A stretch of 64,000 nt of DNA. It comes from Lamellibrachia columna. Lineage: Eukaryota > Annelida > Polychaeta > Sabellida > Siboglinidae. Below, piece after piece: positions 12,427 through 23,359 of this stretch (position 1 is its first letter; every line of letters begins with the position of its first letter). A program made the translations under genes and the position numbers. Below the pieces are notes generated by a model that was not told where the DNA came from, did no database searches, and was given only the letters and a program-made list of their open reading frames with translations. The stretch lies in the NCBI GenBank assembly GCA_963662155.1, contig OY759261.1, forward strand, positions 35,443,022 to 35,507,021, written 5' to 3'.

Positions 12427-12640
12427 GAACTGTACTGGACCACTACTATTCCAGTATAGTGCTAGTACTGGGCCAGTACAACATGCCGGTATTGGTTGGG
12501 TCAGTACTGGAACGGTAGTGGCCCAGTACAGTATGCCAGTACTGGCCCAATTGACAGCCTCTGTGCAGAACTGTACTGGACCAGTAATGTTTAACAGCGT
12601 TAGGCCAGTACTGCGATAGTTATTGGGCCAGTACAGGCCC
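12427..12640. repeat. Cluster of CCAGTAC/GTACTGG inverted motifs
   Basis: About a dozen copies of CCAGTAC or its complement GTACTGG, often within GTACTGGGCCAGTAC-like palindromes, lie in 210 bp. The open frames on both strands are by-products of this palindromic repetition. Confidence 0.75.
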
Positions 12641-14839
12641 ATTACAGTCAGATTTGCTGGGTAAACCTATTAAAAATGTTCAACTGACTTTCTATATACC
12701 AACCCAAAAAAAAAAAAAAAAAAAATATATAAAAAAATATTAATTTGAAAACTCTTTGACTAACATTAAAGATACTAGTCTTTTAGTTGTTGCAATTACC
12801 ACTCACAGCGCATGCGCACATACCATCACAAACTCCTGAGTTAGCCCAAGATTGGGCTGTTTGGAGTAAATCACTTGACACTTGAGATTGTCGCTCACGT
12901 ATAAACAACACTGCAAGATACATAAACGCTTGCATCAAATGGAAACCGATTATTTTGGGGGTATCAACAACAAACAGCTAGCGTGCCCACGGCCGACCAC
13001 TGACACCTGCACCAGGCGGATATCAGCACTATAGGGCGCATCAAATCACACAGGACTCGCCTCTCACGCAACCAACACAGCCGTACGGTTAAATAAACTG
13101 GTACTATAATGTACAGCATTATGTTAATTAAAAGAACCGTAAGATTAAAATGTGGCAACCCCACAGTGGTTATTGCATAGCATACAGATAAATGCAATAT
13201 AATGCTTTTGTGGTTTTCATCACCCATCGAAGGGGAACTTAGGGGATGCAATACAAAGTGTATATGGAGTCTGGATTTTTTTAGACATAATCCCACAAGA
13301 CAACATCCAACGGGACATATGTGAGAAGTGAATGAACACTGATGAACCAATACTAGGTACAGAACAATACTCATGGTACTATCAACATTGTATACTTATA
13401 TTTCCATGCTTTTAGAAACCAGTATCAAATATGTTAATAATGCCAATTCAATGATTTTGTAGGTTTTTCTTCTGTGTTTTTAAGTGAAGTTAATTGGTAA
13501 TTTAATTGAAGTTAATTGCAATTAATTGTTAATTGAATGAACGTTAATTGTTAATTAAATTAAACAATTTGGGAGGTTAATTTTATTTTATTTTATTGAC
13601 CTGATAAATGTGTGTGGTTAATTTAATTTAATTTAATTGGGAAATTTCTGAATGAATTGTAATTTAATTAATTAACTTTCCCAGTGAATTGCCCCATGCC
13701 TGGACTGCTTATTCTGTAGAAATGTGGATAAAAGTCCAGCCGCCTTGTGTCTTTGGGGGGGAACTGGGAACCCCCTTTTCCGGATCTCGCCCATTTGCTG
13801 GAAGTGACGTCTTAATTGCAACACATTGGTAGACCAGGGCAGAGTTCAAACCCATCCTTCGCTTACGCAAACATCGGCGTATGACGTTGGCGACTCCTGT
13901 GGGAAAATATGCGCAAGTGGCGCCTCCTGGGGAACGGCCGGCACACAATCTGGTAACGTCCGGTAATCAATTTCCGCATTACCGATATCCGTGGTCACTG
14001 AGTAACTAGGCGGACGGCGGTGATTGTCTACATGTGGAGATTCCCGCTCAGTTGATGTAACTGGGCTGAAAACAAAAGACCACAGGAATATACGATGTGT
14101 AACTGAACGGTGCCAAGACATTAAGAGTCCACCTCACATCTCCCATTTCATCTTGATGCCAACCTCCCAACATTTTTACGACCGACCTCCCACTTCCCAC
14201 TTTCTGCCACCCCCCCACACATTTCATCAGTTCACTTGGAGGCCACCCAATACACTGCCAGAATGCAATCGTCGAGACAAATTCCACGTTTTATGGGTAT
14301 ATCCTGCGTGCCCAACGCACGTCATTGAACGCAACATATTTGGTGCATCACACTTACTAAGAATACATATTTACAAGAACAACTGATTTAATTTGAGGTG
14401 AATCTTGTGTAACAGGGTCAGTACGTCTTGTTAATATCAATATATAAATTCGTACATACATTAGTAACTTCATATATTCTATGATTAGAAATGGCAATGC
14501 AGTGTTGTTTCTTTGGTGTAATTCTAAAACTGTTTGATGACCCATTATGTAATGTTAAACTAAAACAACTTATAATCTGTTCCTAATATGTTAGCTCAAA
14601 TGGACGTCGTGAATAAGTTTTCCAACATTTGTCACTTTTACCGATATGGTAGACTGTCCCGAGTCAGGCGGCGTACGTGAACATTGTCATACAAGATGCC
14701 TGACGTAATACTCAGCGATATAATAAAAACTGTGGAGAAAAACAATCCGAGAAAATGTCTATAACCGCAATCGTTCCAAATCGTCCCGATTTGAGGTATT
14801 GGGAAATTACGTTTATTGCTGTAATACTACAAACCATCC
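12641..14839. other. Gene-poor stretch with A-run and AT-rich repeats
   Basis: An A-run lies at about 12705-12725 and an AATTAA/TTAATT-rich simple stretch at 13490-13680. Open frames at 12964-13374 (minus), 13846-14121 (minus) and 14024-14386 (plus) overlap each other and show no family signature, so no gene is called. Confidence 0.35.
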
Positions 14840-15200
14840 TTGTCACCAGGGGCGTCTGACTACATCAGTTAGTACTCCTGAGAGATTGGCCTGTTGAAAC
14901 ATGGAACTGTCAGTTGTTGTGATAACCAATAATCTTGCTCGCTCAGGCTCACAAGGCTCACATACGGGAACGTATCTTTAATTGGCAGTGGACCCGTCGT
15001 CGCCGGTTGGACGTGTAAAAATTAGCATTTCGTTAGAACGCTCTTTGAAGTTTGGGCGAGGACGCGTCTAGTCCTCAGAAACACTACGATCAAGACAGGA
15101 AGTGGGATGAACTACAAATGAGTCGGCCTACATCGACCCTTTGCGTGGGACAAAGCCACGTTTCAACAGGTCGATCTGCCAGAGGTATGGGAAAGTTGCC
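14840..15200. repeat. Dispersed repeat, copy 2
   Basis: This copy shares the ordered blocks GACCCGTCGT, TTTGAAGTTTGG and CAAGACAGGAAGTGGGA with 6300-6650 and carries an extra ~45-bp insertion relative to it. Confidence 0.7.
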
Positions 15201-15769
15201 TGGATTGGATCAGTTCCTCGAACAGACCAGTGCTACATATGCCATATTACTGTATATCGTAGCAGCCTATATCGATTATATAATTCGTCAGTTGCATTTC
15301 GGATGACACTGTATGTTTCGATGAAATAACAGTACCTTTTAAATATGTATCACCGAAAGTAGGTTTTCTATGTCCCCGACATAATAATGAGGCCGTGATC
15401 AGTTGTCAGTACAACACCCTTGGTTATACTTACTGGCGAAATGTGTGTCCATTAAGAGCATAGGAGCCCAACGTATGTGGCTATAATAAGAATTTTAAAG
15501 TGGATGTCGTCTGCTTGTGACGAAAATGCAATATTTTTAACACGTGAAATTCCACGATTGGACCACTGCAGTTGCAACAATTGGACCAGTGACCACATAA
15601 GGGTATGCAATCAATATATGTATCTAATTTCTCCAACACAGTTTATTGATTACCATAAAGTAATATTAGACAAGGGAGCAATTGTAATAATGCAAATACT
15701 TGGTATATTATGAGGGTATACATATATTTATTGCCAATGGTCATATATAAACGGAAGAGGATGAAAATA

Positions 15770-16444
15770 TAACTGAGAAATGGTGGACCTCCGGGGGCAA
15801 AGGCGGGATGTACAATGAGGGGTTTGTTATTTGGCTGTGACATTTCGTAGATTGTGTTAAACCAACGAAGGAGGAGACTGTTGTGTTCATATTCGATAGC
15901 CACGTGACCCACACACAGAATTTGGCTTCGAACTGAAATGGCTCGGGAAGCTGGGATGGTCATGATCTCACTTCCGCCACATACGACTCACCGACCCCAG
16001 CCTAAGGATGTGGCCTTTTTCGGACAGTTTGGGAAATACTATGATGATGCATTGATGATGTGGATGAGAGAACATGTAGGCAGACCAGTGACAACATGGC
16101 GAGTCGCCTAAATCTGAAATTCTGAATGTGGCGTGCAGAAAAGCGGCATCCGTCCATAATGCTGTTAGTGACTCTAGGAAGGCAGGTATGTGGTGATTGA
16201 TGTATTCCAAGACTCTGACTTCGCTGCTGCTACGGTAACTAATGTAATCACGAAAGCTGCACGACATCACAAACCTACGCCAGCTCTGACCCCAGCTGTT
16301 GCAGCTCCAGCACTGACAGCTGTTGCCATGGTGAATGCACAAGAGCACAACCCTACGCCACCTCTTACCCCAGCTCTTGCAGCTCTAGAACTGACAGCTG
16401 TTGCCACGGAAGCTGAGTTATGCCCACCGAAAAAAAGAAACTAG
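15770..16444 (+). pseudogene. Tigger/pogo-type DDE transposase relic
   Basis: The plus strand carries the C-terminal part of a pogo/Tigger (DDE-1) transposase. About 15808-15945 has FVDCVKPTKEE and VVFIFDSHVTHTQNLA, the second catalytic Asp block. About 15959-16110 has MISLPPHTTHRPQPKDVAFF and REHVGRPVT, the block that precedes the third acidic residue. A decayed stretch with stops follows. The frame resumes at 16190 with VFQDSDFAAA and a Thr/Pro/Ala-rich tail ending in CPPKKRN at 16444. Several stops make it non-functional. The coding remnant is immediately followed by a hAT-like MITE, and the sequence beyond that may be its further 3' part. Confidence 0.8.
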
Positions 16445-16506
16445 TTAAACAATGCAAAGTCGGACCGGCGAAAGCTATGCCTACTAGGCTTATACCCACC
16501 CAAGAG

Positions 16507-17243
16507 CAGGGTTGAACAAAATCATGATTTTTATTATAATATTTTTTTTAATCGGATTTTTAAATTTTTTTATCGGATTTATTTGATTTTTTTATTTATT
16601 TATTTATTTATTTATTTTTAAATCTGGTATATAGATATTTATATATATGTTTAAATTTGTTAACTCTTTCAAACATGTTCTATACAAATCGATTAGGGTT
16701 CTTGTCTTAACAGAGGGTACATGATTTTTGCTTATATAAAGACATTAGACAATGTGCACAAGGCCTCACCCCCTGTAGTTGTATAATCTGTCTTGGAAAG
16801 GAAAGCATGCTGTGTGTCTGTAGGCTGTAGCAATGGTAATTATTGTTTGCATATAGGGTGGATTAGCACCTGTCCAGGGCTCTGTGTACTATAAGGGTAT
16901 CTAACCAGAATACAAACTGGTACAGTATTAAACAACTGAGTCAACATACTGAATTGGTCAAACATACACAATGTCATAAAATATTTGACTATCAGGATAT
17001 CTGGTGACAATACAGCTACACAAGTGTGCGCACTTTGTGCTTTTGTATTAAAAAACATACAAAACTTTGTTGATCTCGATGCTTGTAAACAATTATTTGT
17101 GTTACATTTATATAAATCATTGATTAAAAAAACCGGAAGTCAAAAAAATCATAAATCAATTATTGTTTTTAATTTTTTTTAGTGATTTAAATCACGATTT
17201 TAATCAATGATTTAAATCAAATGATTTAAATCAGACAACCCTG
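16507..17243. mobile_element. hAT-like MITE with 8-bp target duplication
   Basis: The element starts CAGGGTTG and ends CAACCCTG. Both ends are followed inward by AAATCATGATTT/GATTTAAATC-rich sequence, the style of a widespread hAT-derived family. It is flanked by CCCAAGAG (16499-16506) and CCCGAGAG (17244-17251), an 8-bp target duplication with one mismatch, which is the hAT length. The interior (16630-17140) has no transposase, so it is non-autonomous. It lies at the 3' end of the Tigger relic. Confidence 0.85.
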
Positions 17244-18938
17244 CCCGAGAGCCCAGTACTTCCGAGACAACTGCTACTCAATCGAGAGTACACAACGTGA
17301 CCCACCTAAATCTAGTCGATTGCAGCTCATCAAGAATATCAATGGCTGCAGAACTCAATGGTGCACCAATTTGTACGATGGTAAAATCTACCCAGGCATT
17401 GTGCAACAAGTAATGGATGTGACGAAAGAAATTGTGGTGTTACAGTGCTTGTAAATACAATTATTGTGGGACAGAATATGTTCCGATGGCCTCTGAAGGT
17501 TGACACCGCAGAATACGAATTGCAGTTGACACTATGCAGCCATAGTGCGATGAGTAATGTATGTGATGAATGACTCTATGGTGCACTTGCGAGATAGAAC
17601 ATGTTGTGATGGGCTCTAAAGGATGTCGATCATTTCCCCTAGCCTATTCCCATTGACAGAAGACTGTGGACATTAGGCCCTGTTGACGTTTCATATGATT
17701 ATTGATTAATGTTATGTTTATAATGAACACTATATTTCACTCACATATTACTTTAAAGTTTGGTCTACATAATTTGTTTGTTTGTCCAGTCGAACAAGAC
17801 TTGGTAAATTGTGTAGGGTGGATGGAACTACAAAGATTATGAACACTGGTATTTATTAGTATATTGTATTTGACTAATGATAAGTATTATTGTTACAATG
17901 AACACTACATGTTACTTATGCACCAATTCATAATTATACTTAGTCCTATATAATCATTTTAATTCTGGTCCAATCGAAGACATTGGGTAGTCCAATCGAA
18001 GAAACTGTGGCTAAGATTGTCATTTTTTTAATGCATCAATGATTTTCTTGTGATTAAAAGTTTTTTTTTTTTATTCAATATAAACTCTGTGTCAATATAT
18101 TGTATACATAAATTCCGTTTGTTTTCACGTCTATATTCAAGTTTATAGTTAGGGGTCCCTGCAACTCTCCCCTACTGTAGTAAGTATTACCACTCCTGGC
18201 TAGCAAAAATGGCAATAATGTAACAAACCTTCAGACAAACGACTCTATTTCTCTCCTTGGAATTCCGGCATGTTGAACGACCGATACTATAGAGGTCGAT
18301 CATGGGCTAGACCCTGCGTTGCAGACAATGGGATAGATGAGATTCCCATCATGTGCGAAAGAGGGTATGTAGCGAACGGAGACGATACCGTTCGGGACAT
18401 AAACACCGTACTAACGAATCGTTCGAAAATAAGCAGGAACAACCAGCACAGTCGCCTGTTCCGTGGACACACCATGTGTTCCGAATGTGGCCTCGTCCAA
18501 ACTCAAGATTTCATGCATGTATTTCTAGCATCCTACATATTAACCTTACCAAAAAACCCACAAAAATCTATTAAAAAAATTTTGCATGTTCTATAGATAT
18601 ATATATATAATTATATAGGGTATACTATATTTGTGTATAGAAAACAACATAATACTATTGAATGTACACATTTTTTTATGTCTGCTTAAATTTTATATTT
18701 ATTTGTATAAAATTGTATTGAATTCTACAGAGCATAACCGAACACGGTATAAAAACTATATATACTAAACACTGCGTAGCTATGTCCATAAAATAGATAA
18801 TATTCTATAAAAAAAAAATTCATAGAATATTCTTAAAAAATTATTCTATAGAATATTCTACACAAAAATCTATATATTATTTTCTGAATTCTACATAGCT
18901 GTGTCAGCAAAAATCCTACATAATATTCTATAATAAAT
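17244..18938. other. Unassigned, AT-rich; possible tail of the Tigger relic
   Basis: Just after the MITE a short segment (about 17345-17520), including YDGKIYPGIVQQV and a later MFRWPLK-like block, resembles the C-terminal extension found in some transposon-derived proteins. No gene can be defined from 17520 to 18940, and 18600-18940 is AT-rich with many TATTCTATA-like repeats. Confidence 0.35.
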
Positions 18939-19535
18939 TCAATAAATTGTTTTGCAAAGGGTACCAACCTCGACCTTTCGGCACAATGACGAGAAAGTAT
19001 ATTCATGAAACACAACCGTAACCTCATTAGCTGTTACAGCCAGCTGGCTCATCTGTAATACACTATATGGACGAGCTGTTGATGATACAACCATTTCCCC
19101 AATTCTAAGAAATGCATGAAATGCCAATAAATACATGGCTGAAGTCAAAACTATGTTATAATAAAAAAGTGAGACATGTGGTGTAGAACTCACCAATTGA
19201 TATAACACTGATGTTGTGACTGGGGCCCTCTGATCGCCTGATGACCTAAGCTTGGCTGCCCCTTGCAACATCTTCCGTACCACAAATGTAGCAGTGGGAT
19301 CTACCAGATTGTGCATTTTATGCACATATGAAATAGCGGATATAGTAATAGTAATGGATGATGGAGCATAACCTTTCTGAAAACAAAATGTCATCTGGCG
19401 ATTGAGCTGGAAACCAATGAGCAATGTGAAGCTCAGACTGGCAAAATTGTTGAAATATTGTGACACATTTTTATAAGCTTTAGTTGTTAGATGTGATAGA
19501 GAACTGTCCAACAGAAGTTCGGTTAAACTGACCAA
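18939..19535 (-). pseudogene. Tyrosine recombinase, C-terminally truncated
   Basis: The 198-codon frame has an N-terminal SAM-like/core-binding region (LTTKAYKNV, FCFQKGYAPSSITITISAISY). The start of the catalytic domain follows, including FHAFLRIGEM, which matches box A with its catalytic Arg. Box B/C (H-x-x-R and the nucleophilic Tyr) should follow downstream, but the frame ends at 18939 and the next 300 bp are AT-rich and non-coding, so the active site is incomplete. It follows RNase H at a 70-bp distance, as in DIRS elements. A Crypton-type recombinase is less likely because RT and RNase H lie directly upstream. Confidence 0.75.
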
Positions 19536-19606
19536 GGCAGAAGATCCGGTGGGATGACTGACTTGACTTGCGCGAGGCCATACTTCTTGCGCAGTACAGG
19601 TGTATC

Positions 19607-19819
19607 CTAGAAACGGGAAAGTGCATCAGCCATAATGTTCTTTTTTCCCCGGCACGTTTTTCCCACGTTGTTTCGCATAAGTGACACTGTCATAGTGCGG
19701 ATATGTGACATGAGTTCTTTGTTTTTGCTGGTCTGTCTGTTTATGACATACACCACAGCTTCATTATCACAAAGCAGGAGAAGTCGTTTATCTACTAGAA
19801 AACCGGGCCATAAGTACAA
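19607..19819 (-). pseudogene. RNase H domain fragment of DIRS-like Pol
   Basis: About 70 codons. LLLLCDNEAVVYVINRQTS matches the RNase H block with its catalytic Asp, and the C-terminal KNIMADALSRF matches the A-D-x-L-S-R end typical of DIRS and gypsy RNase H. The start is only the first ATG after the last stop; the true coding frame came from the upstream RT. Confidence 0.75.
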
Positions 19820-20055
19820 AGCAAGGACAAGTGGATATAGCTCCTTGATGGCTATATTTAGACCCAGCCACGAAGGAGGTCACTTACCCTGAAACCACTG
19901 AACTTTTAATACTCCTGCAAACCCAAACCCAGAAGCATCCGTAAATAACTCTAAGGTTTCAGAAGAGTGCCATAGATCATTGATCAGAAGTGAAGATCCG
20001 TTATAATTCTCTAAAAACATTAACCAGGCGGCTAAGTCAAAGCGCGCCTCCTGTC

Positions 20056-20364
20056 CTAGCCGAATATGGAAATGGGTTTAGCAATACCCATAGTCAGGTC
20101 AATAAGACGACGCAGGAAAGGGCTTTCTGGAACCACTACTTTACATGCGAAGTTCAGAGTCCCAATCAGAGACTGTAGTTCCCTCAAAGTCACCTTTCTA
20201 CGTCGGCTGAAAGCTCTGACTAAAGTTATAGCTGCCTCCAGTTTGTCCTGTGGTAACCTAGCCTGCATCTGCAAAGTATCCACTTCAATACCGTGAACAA
20301 TGACACAAGTTGATAGCATCACAGTTTTACTCTGCTTAACCGGAATTGACAGACTATCTGCCAA
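20056..20364 (-). pseudogene. RT thumb/connection segment of DIRS-like Pol
   Basis: The frame carries GIEVDTLQMQARLPQDKLE, then RRKVTLRELQSLIGTLNFAC and PFLRRLIDLT, the conserved region that joins RT to RNase H in DIRS-like elements and their relatives. It follows the RT palm region on the same strand but in another frame. Confidence 0.75.
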
Positions 20365-20770
20365 ACTGTTGCAGATAGAGTTTGCAGAGCGACTTTGACG
20401 ACGAAATTAATATGAAATCGTCAAGTATATGTTTTAACGTGGAAAATACTTTGCAAAACCCATTGCAATGCACAGCTGAATTGCTCAAAAACTTTGCAAG
20501 AAATTGAGCTGCCCATGGGAAGGCATTTGTCATAATAATAATGACCCGCAAATGCAAATCCCAACAGATGATAATCACTAGGATGCACAGGAATAATCCT
20601 AAAAGCTGCCTTTATATCCGGTTTAGCAATAAAGCATCCTTGTCCGACTGATGTTAAAAGAGAAATAAGGTAATCATATTCTTCATATGACACAGAACAC
20701 GACTCCTTTGGTATACCAGAATTAATGGAATCTCCCTTGGGAAATGAGAGATCATGAATTACCCTAAACT
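20354..20770 (-). pseudogene. Reverse transcriptase palm of DIRS-like Pol
   Basis: Two overlapping frames cover the RT palm. PDIKAAFRIIPVHP (motif A, about 20600-20560) and YDKCLPMGSSISC (motif B) are on one frame. HILDDFILIS (motif C, LDD instead of the usual YxDD) is on the other, so the RT is split by a frame change near 20450. An upstream VIHDLSFPKGDSIN block at about 20760-20720 gives the N-terminal finger region. Confidence 0.8.
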
Positions 20771-21262
20771 TGGCTCTGACTTTGGAATAAGTCCTAATGG
20801 TGATATAACTAAGTTAGGAAATGGCGGAGTTACGAAGGGCCCTGCAATACGGCCCATGTTTTGTTCTACATGAATCATTTCTGTGGCTACATAAATATTT
20901 TCTAGGAGAGATGGGTGATTGCATGGCACTGCCTTAAAAACGAGGTCTCCCTTGAACGGAATCCGAAACCCTTTGTGAAATCCTGGCCCAATTGTAGACC
21001 AAGGCATTGAATCATGTGCTCGCAACTTTCGGACGTCCCTATCGTATGATAAGAATACACTGGTGCGGGAGTTAGATGCAATGGTGCGGAAAATTTGCAT
21101 GTATTTGAGTATGCCTGGGACCTCCGGTGGATACTGCTCAGTGTAAATGGCAATATAAACCAGGAAGGCATCTGACCACTGCTCGATGTTGACTATTTTC
21201 TTAGTGACCTGTTCTTTAACTTGTACCAATGGGTTATTGCTATCAACATCGAGGACCAGCAT
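20759..21262 (-). pseudogene. Region between Gag-like and RT of DIRS-like element
   Basis: 167 codons including WSDAFLVYIAIYTEQYP, GILKYMQIFRTIA, FRIPFKGDLVFKAVPCNHPS and ISPLGLIPK, the segment that leads into RT in invertebrate DIRS-like elements. Its start overlaps the end of the Gag-like frame in another phase. A run of C residues (plus-strand G-run at 21264-21280) is the likely site of the frame change. The frame ends just before the RT finger motif, which continues in another phase. Confidence 0.65.
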
Positions 21263-21833
21263 CGTTGGGGGTGGGGGTAGTGTTTCCTACTAGTATTTCG
21301 AGATCGACATATTGTTTCGCCCAAATCTTAGCCCTAACTTTAGGGTCTACCAATTTGCCGAGGGGGACTGACTCAAAACGTTGCATATCACTTGGATAAG
21401 CCTGGCCTGCCGCCTCACCTGCACCCGACACAAGAATGTCTGGCACCGTTCGAATGCATCTGGCAGCCGCCGCCCCAGATCCCGCTGCCGCCGCCGGCCC
21501 AGATGTAGCTGTTGCAGCTGTCAGTGGCTGCTGTGTTGCCGCCGCTGTCGCTGATGTCATGTCCATGACAGCCTCTTGAACCGAGAGCATCTGGTCCTGC
21601 AGCAACCACATCTCCTCCTGCATAGCAGGAATATTGGGCAGTTCAGACGTTGGATGTACTGTCTCGGTTGGGCCCTGGGCGGATGATGTCCCATCTCCTT
21701 GTGTCCCCTCTGATGTGCCTCGTGCACGCCTGCGTGACACTCGTGCAGGTGTATCACCCCGATAGCGCGCTGGCATCTTCACTGCCCGTCCTCTTCGTGC
21801 TGACATACTAAAACTGTACAAAGACAATCCCAA
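21243..21833 (-). pseudogene. Gag-like protein of DIRS-like element
   Basis: 196 codons. A basic N-terminus (ARRGRAVKMPARYRG, SRRRARG) is followed by a low-complexity Ala/Thr/Gln/Gly-rich middle and a C-terminal block (FESVPLGKLVDPKVRAKIWA, KQYVDLEILVG). I have seen that last block ahead of the RT in many invertebrate DIRS-like entries. It has no zinc knuckle. The frame probably continued into the next ORF before a frame change near 21265. Naming it Gag is inferred from position and composition. Confidence 0.55.
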
Positions 21834-21924
21834 CAGCTACTGGCACAAACTCCCTTACATGCAAGTTACAGCCCTTCCATTCTTAAACTTAAACTACCAC
21901 AAAGCCAAAGGGGGGCTAAATTTA

Positions 21925-22280
21925 TTGGCTACAATGCGGGCACAGCCAAGAAGGCCTATAGTTTAATGGCCACAATACGGGCACAGCCTAGGAGGCCATT
22001 ATTTTAATGGCCACTATACGGGCACAGCCAAGAAGGCATATATTTTAATGGCGACAATAGGGGCACAACCAATAAGGCCTAAAGTGTAATGGCCACAACA
22101 CGGGCATAGCCAAGAAGGCCTAAATTGTTATAGCCCCAATATTGGCACAGCCAAGAAGGCCTACATTAGTATAGCCCATGCCCAATACGGGCACAGCCAA
22201 GGCCTATATGTTAATGGCCACAATACGGGCACAGCCAAGATTGCCTCTAATGTAATAGCTACCACACGGGCATGTGCACC
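21925..22280. repeat. ~46-bp minisatellite
   Basis: Seven to eight degenerate copies share AATGGCCACAATACGGGCAC and AGCCAAGAAGGCC blocks. It lies between the Gag-like frame and the SGNH-like segment. Confidence 0.85.
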
Positions 22281-22300
22281 TCCCCTATTACAAACGCTCC

Positions 22301-22690
22301 TCACGTTAACTTATTGGCTGCTACAATCACCGCACCACGGACGCTGTTGTAATATTTTCTATTCCCCTCCTGGGTGAAGTGCACCCCGTCCACTAAATAC
22401 TTGTGCCAGTCGGCCCACACCCCGCGGTAACCACAACACTCAATTGACTCGAAGTATTTAGTTGTCTGATAAATATAGTTGTTATATGCACGAACCTGGT
22501 CATTAAAATCACTGCATATGTAGTAAGCAGACTGGCTAGCATTTCGAAAATACATCTATGAAATCACCACTCCCCGTACACGGGCCCTGACAGTGATAAC
22601 ATTTGCAAATGCCAGGACGCTATCCCCCAATTCTATCGGATCATTATTGGCAACATCATTCGTCCCGATATCCAGAAAAATAATGTCTTC
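22301..22690 (-). pseudogene. SGNH/GDSL-type hydrolase segment
   Basis: The minus strand from about 22685 reads IIFLDIGTNDVANNDP, which fits the G-x-N-D block (block III) of SGNH hydrolases. An in-frame TAG follows at 22557-22559. The frame then continues for 84 codons to a C-terminal DGVHFTQEGNRKYYN block matching block V, D-x-x-H, which carries the catalytic Asp and His. Block I with the Ser nucleophile is missing: the segment is cut at 22690 by a 74-bp satellite. SGNH domains occur in some invertebrate retrotransposons, and here it lies just upstream of the Gag-like frame on the same strand. A host esterase relic is the alternative. Confidence 0.55.
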
Positions 22691-22693
22691 GAA

Positions 22694-23359
22694 TTACGTA
22701 ATGCACTAGTTATAGATATAGGTGGGTGAACGAATAGCCTGATGCCTGAACACATGACTGAATCAAATTACGTCATGCACTAGTTATAGATATAGGTGGG
22801 TGAACGAATAGCCTGATGCCTGAACACATGACTGAATCAAATTACGTCATGCACTAGTTATAGATATAGGTGGGTGAACGAATAGCCTGATGCCTGAACA
22901 CATGACTGAATCAAATTACGTAATGCACTAGTTATAGATATAGGTGGGTGAACGAATAGCCTGATGCCTGAACACATGACTGAATCAAATTACGTCATGC
23001 ACTAGTTATAGATATAGGTGGGTGAACGAATAGCCTGATGCCTGAACACATGACTGAATCAAATTACGTAATGCACTAGTTATAGATATAGGTGGGTGAA
23101 CGAATAGCCTGATGCCTGAACACATGACTGAATCAAATTACGTCATGCACTAGTTATAGATATAGGTGGGTGAACGAATAGCCTGATGCCTGAACACATG
23201 ACTGAATCAAATTACGTCATGCACTAGTTATAGATATAGGTGGGTGAACGAATAGCCTGATGCCTGAACACATGACTGAATCAAATTACGTCATGCACTA
23301 GTTATAGATATAGGTGGGTGAACGAATAGCCTGATGCCTGAACACATGACTGAATCAAA
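22694..23359. repeat. 74-bp satellite, nine near-identical copies
   Basis: The unit starts TTACGT and contains GCACTAGTTATAGATATAGG, GTGGGTGAACGAATAGCC and TGCCTGAACACATGAC. Copies start at 22694 and then every 74 bp to 23286. The only clear variation is one base after TTACGT (A or C), in the order A C C A C A C C C. Confidence 0.97.

Larger units (their letters stand above)
18939..22690 (-). mobile_element. DIRS-like tyrosine-recombinase retrotransposon, inactive
   Basis: Read on the minus strand, the order is SGNH-hydrolase-like segment, a minisatellite, Gag-like protein, RT, RNase H, then tyrosine recombinase. RT/RNase H followed by a tyrosine recombinase rather than a DDE integrase is the hallmark of the DIRS order. 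No LTRs were seen. Frame changes near 21265 and 20765, further breaks inside RT, and loss of the recombinase C-terminus show that it is dead. Whether the SGNH segment belongs to the same element is inferred from position and strand. Confidence 0.75.

Noticed and set aside
22694..23359. CRISPR-like array
   Set aside because: The repeats are contiguous with no unique spacers, in an animal genome; it is a satellite.
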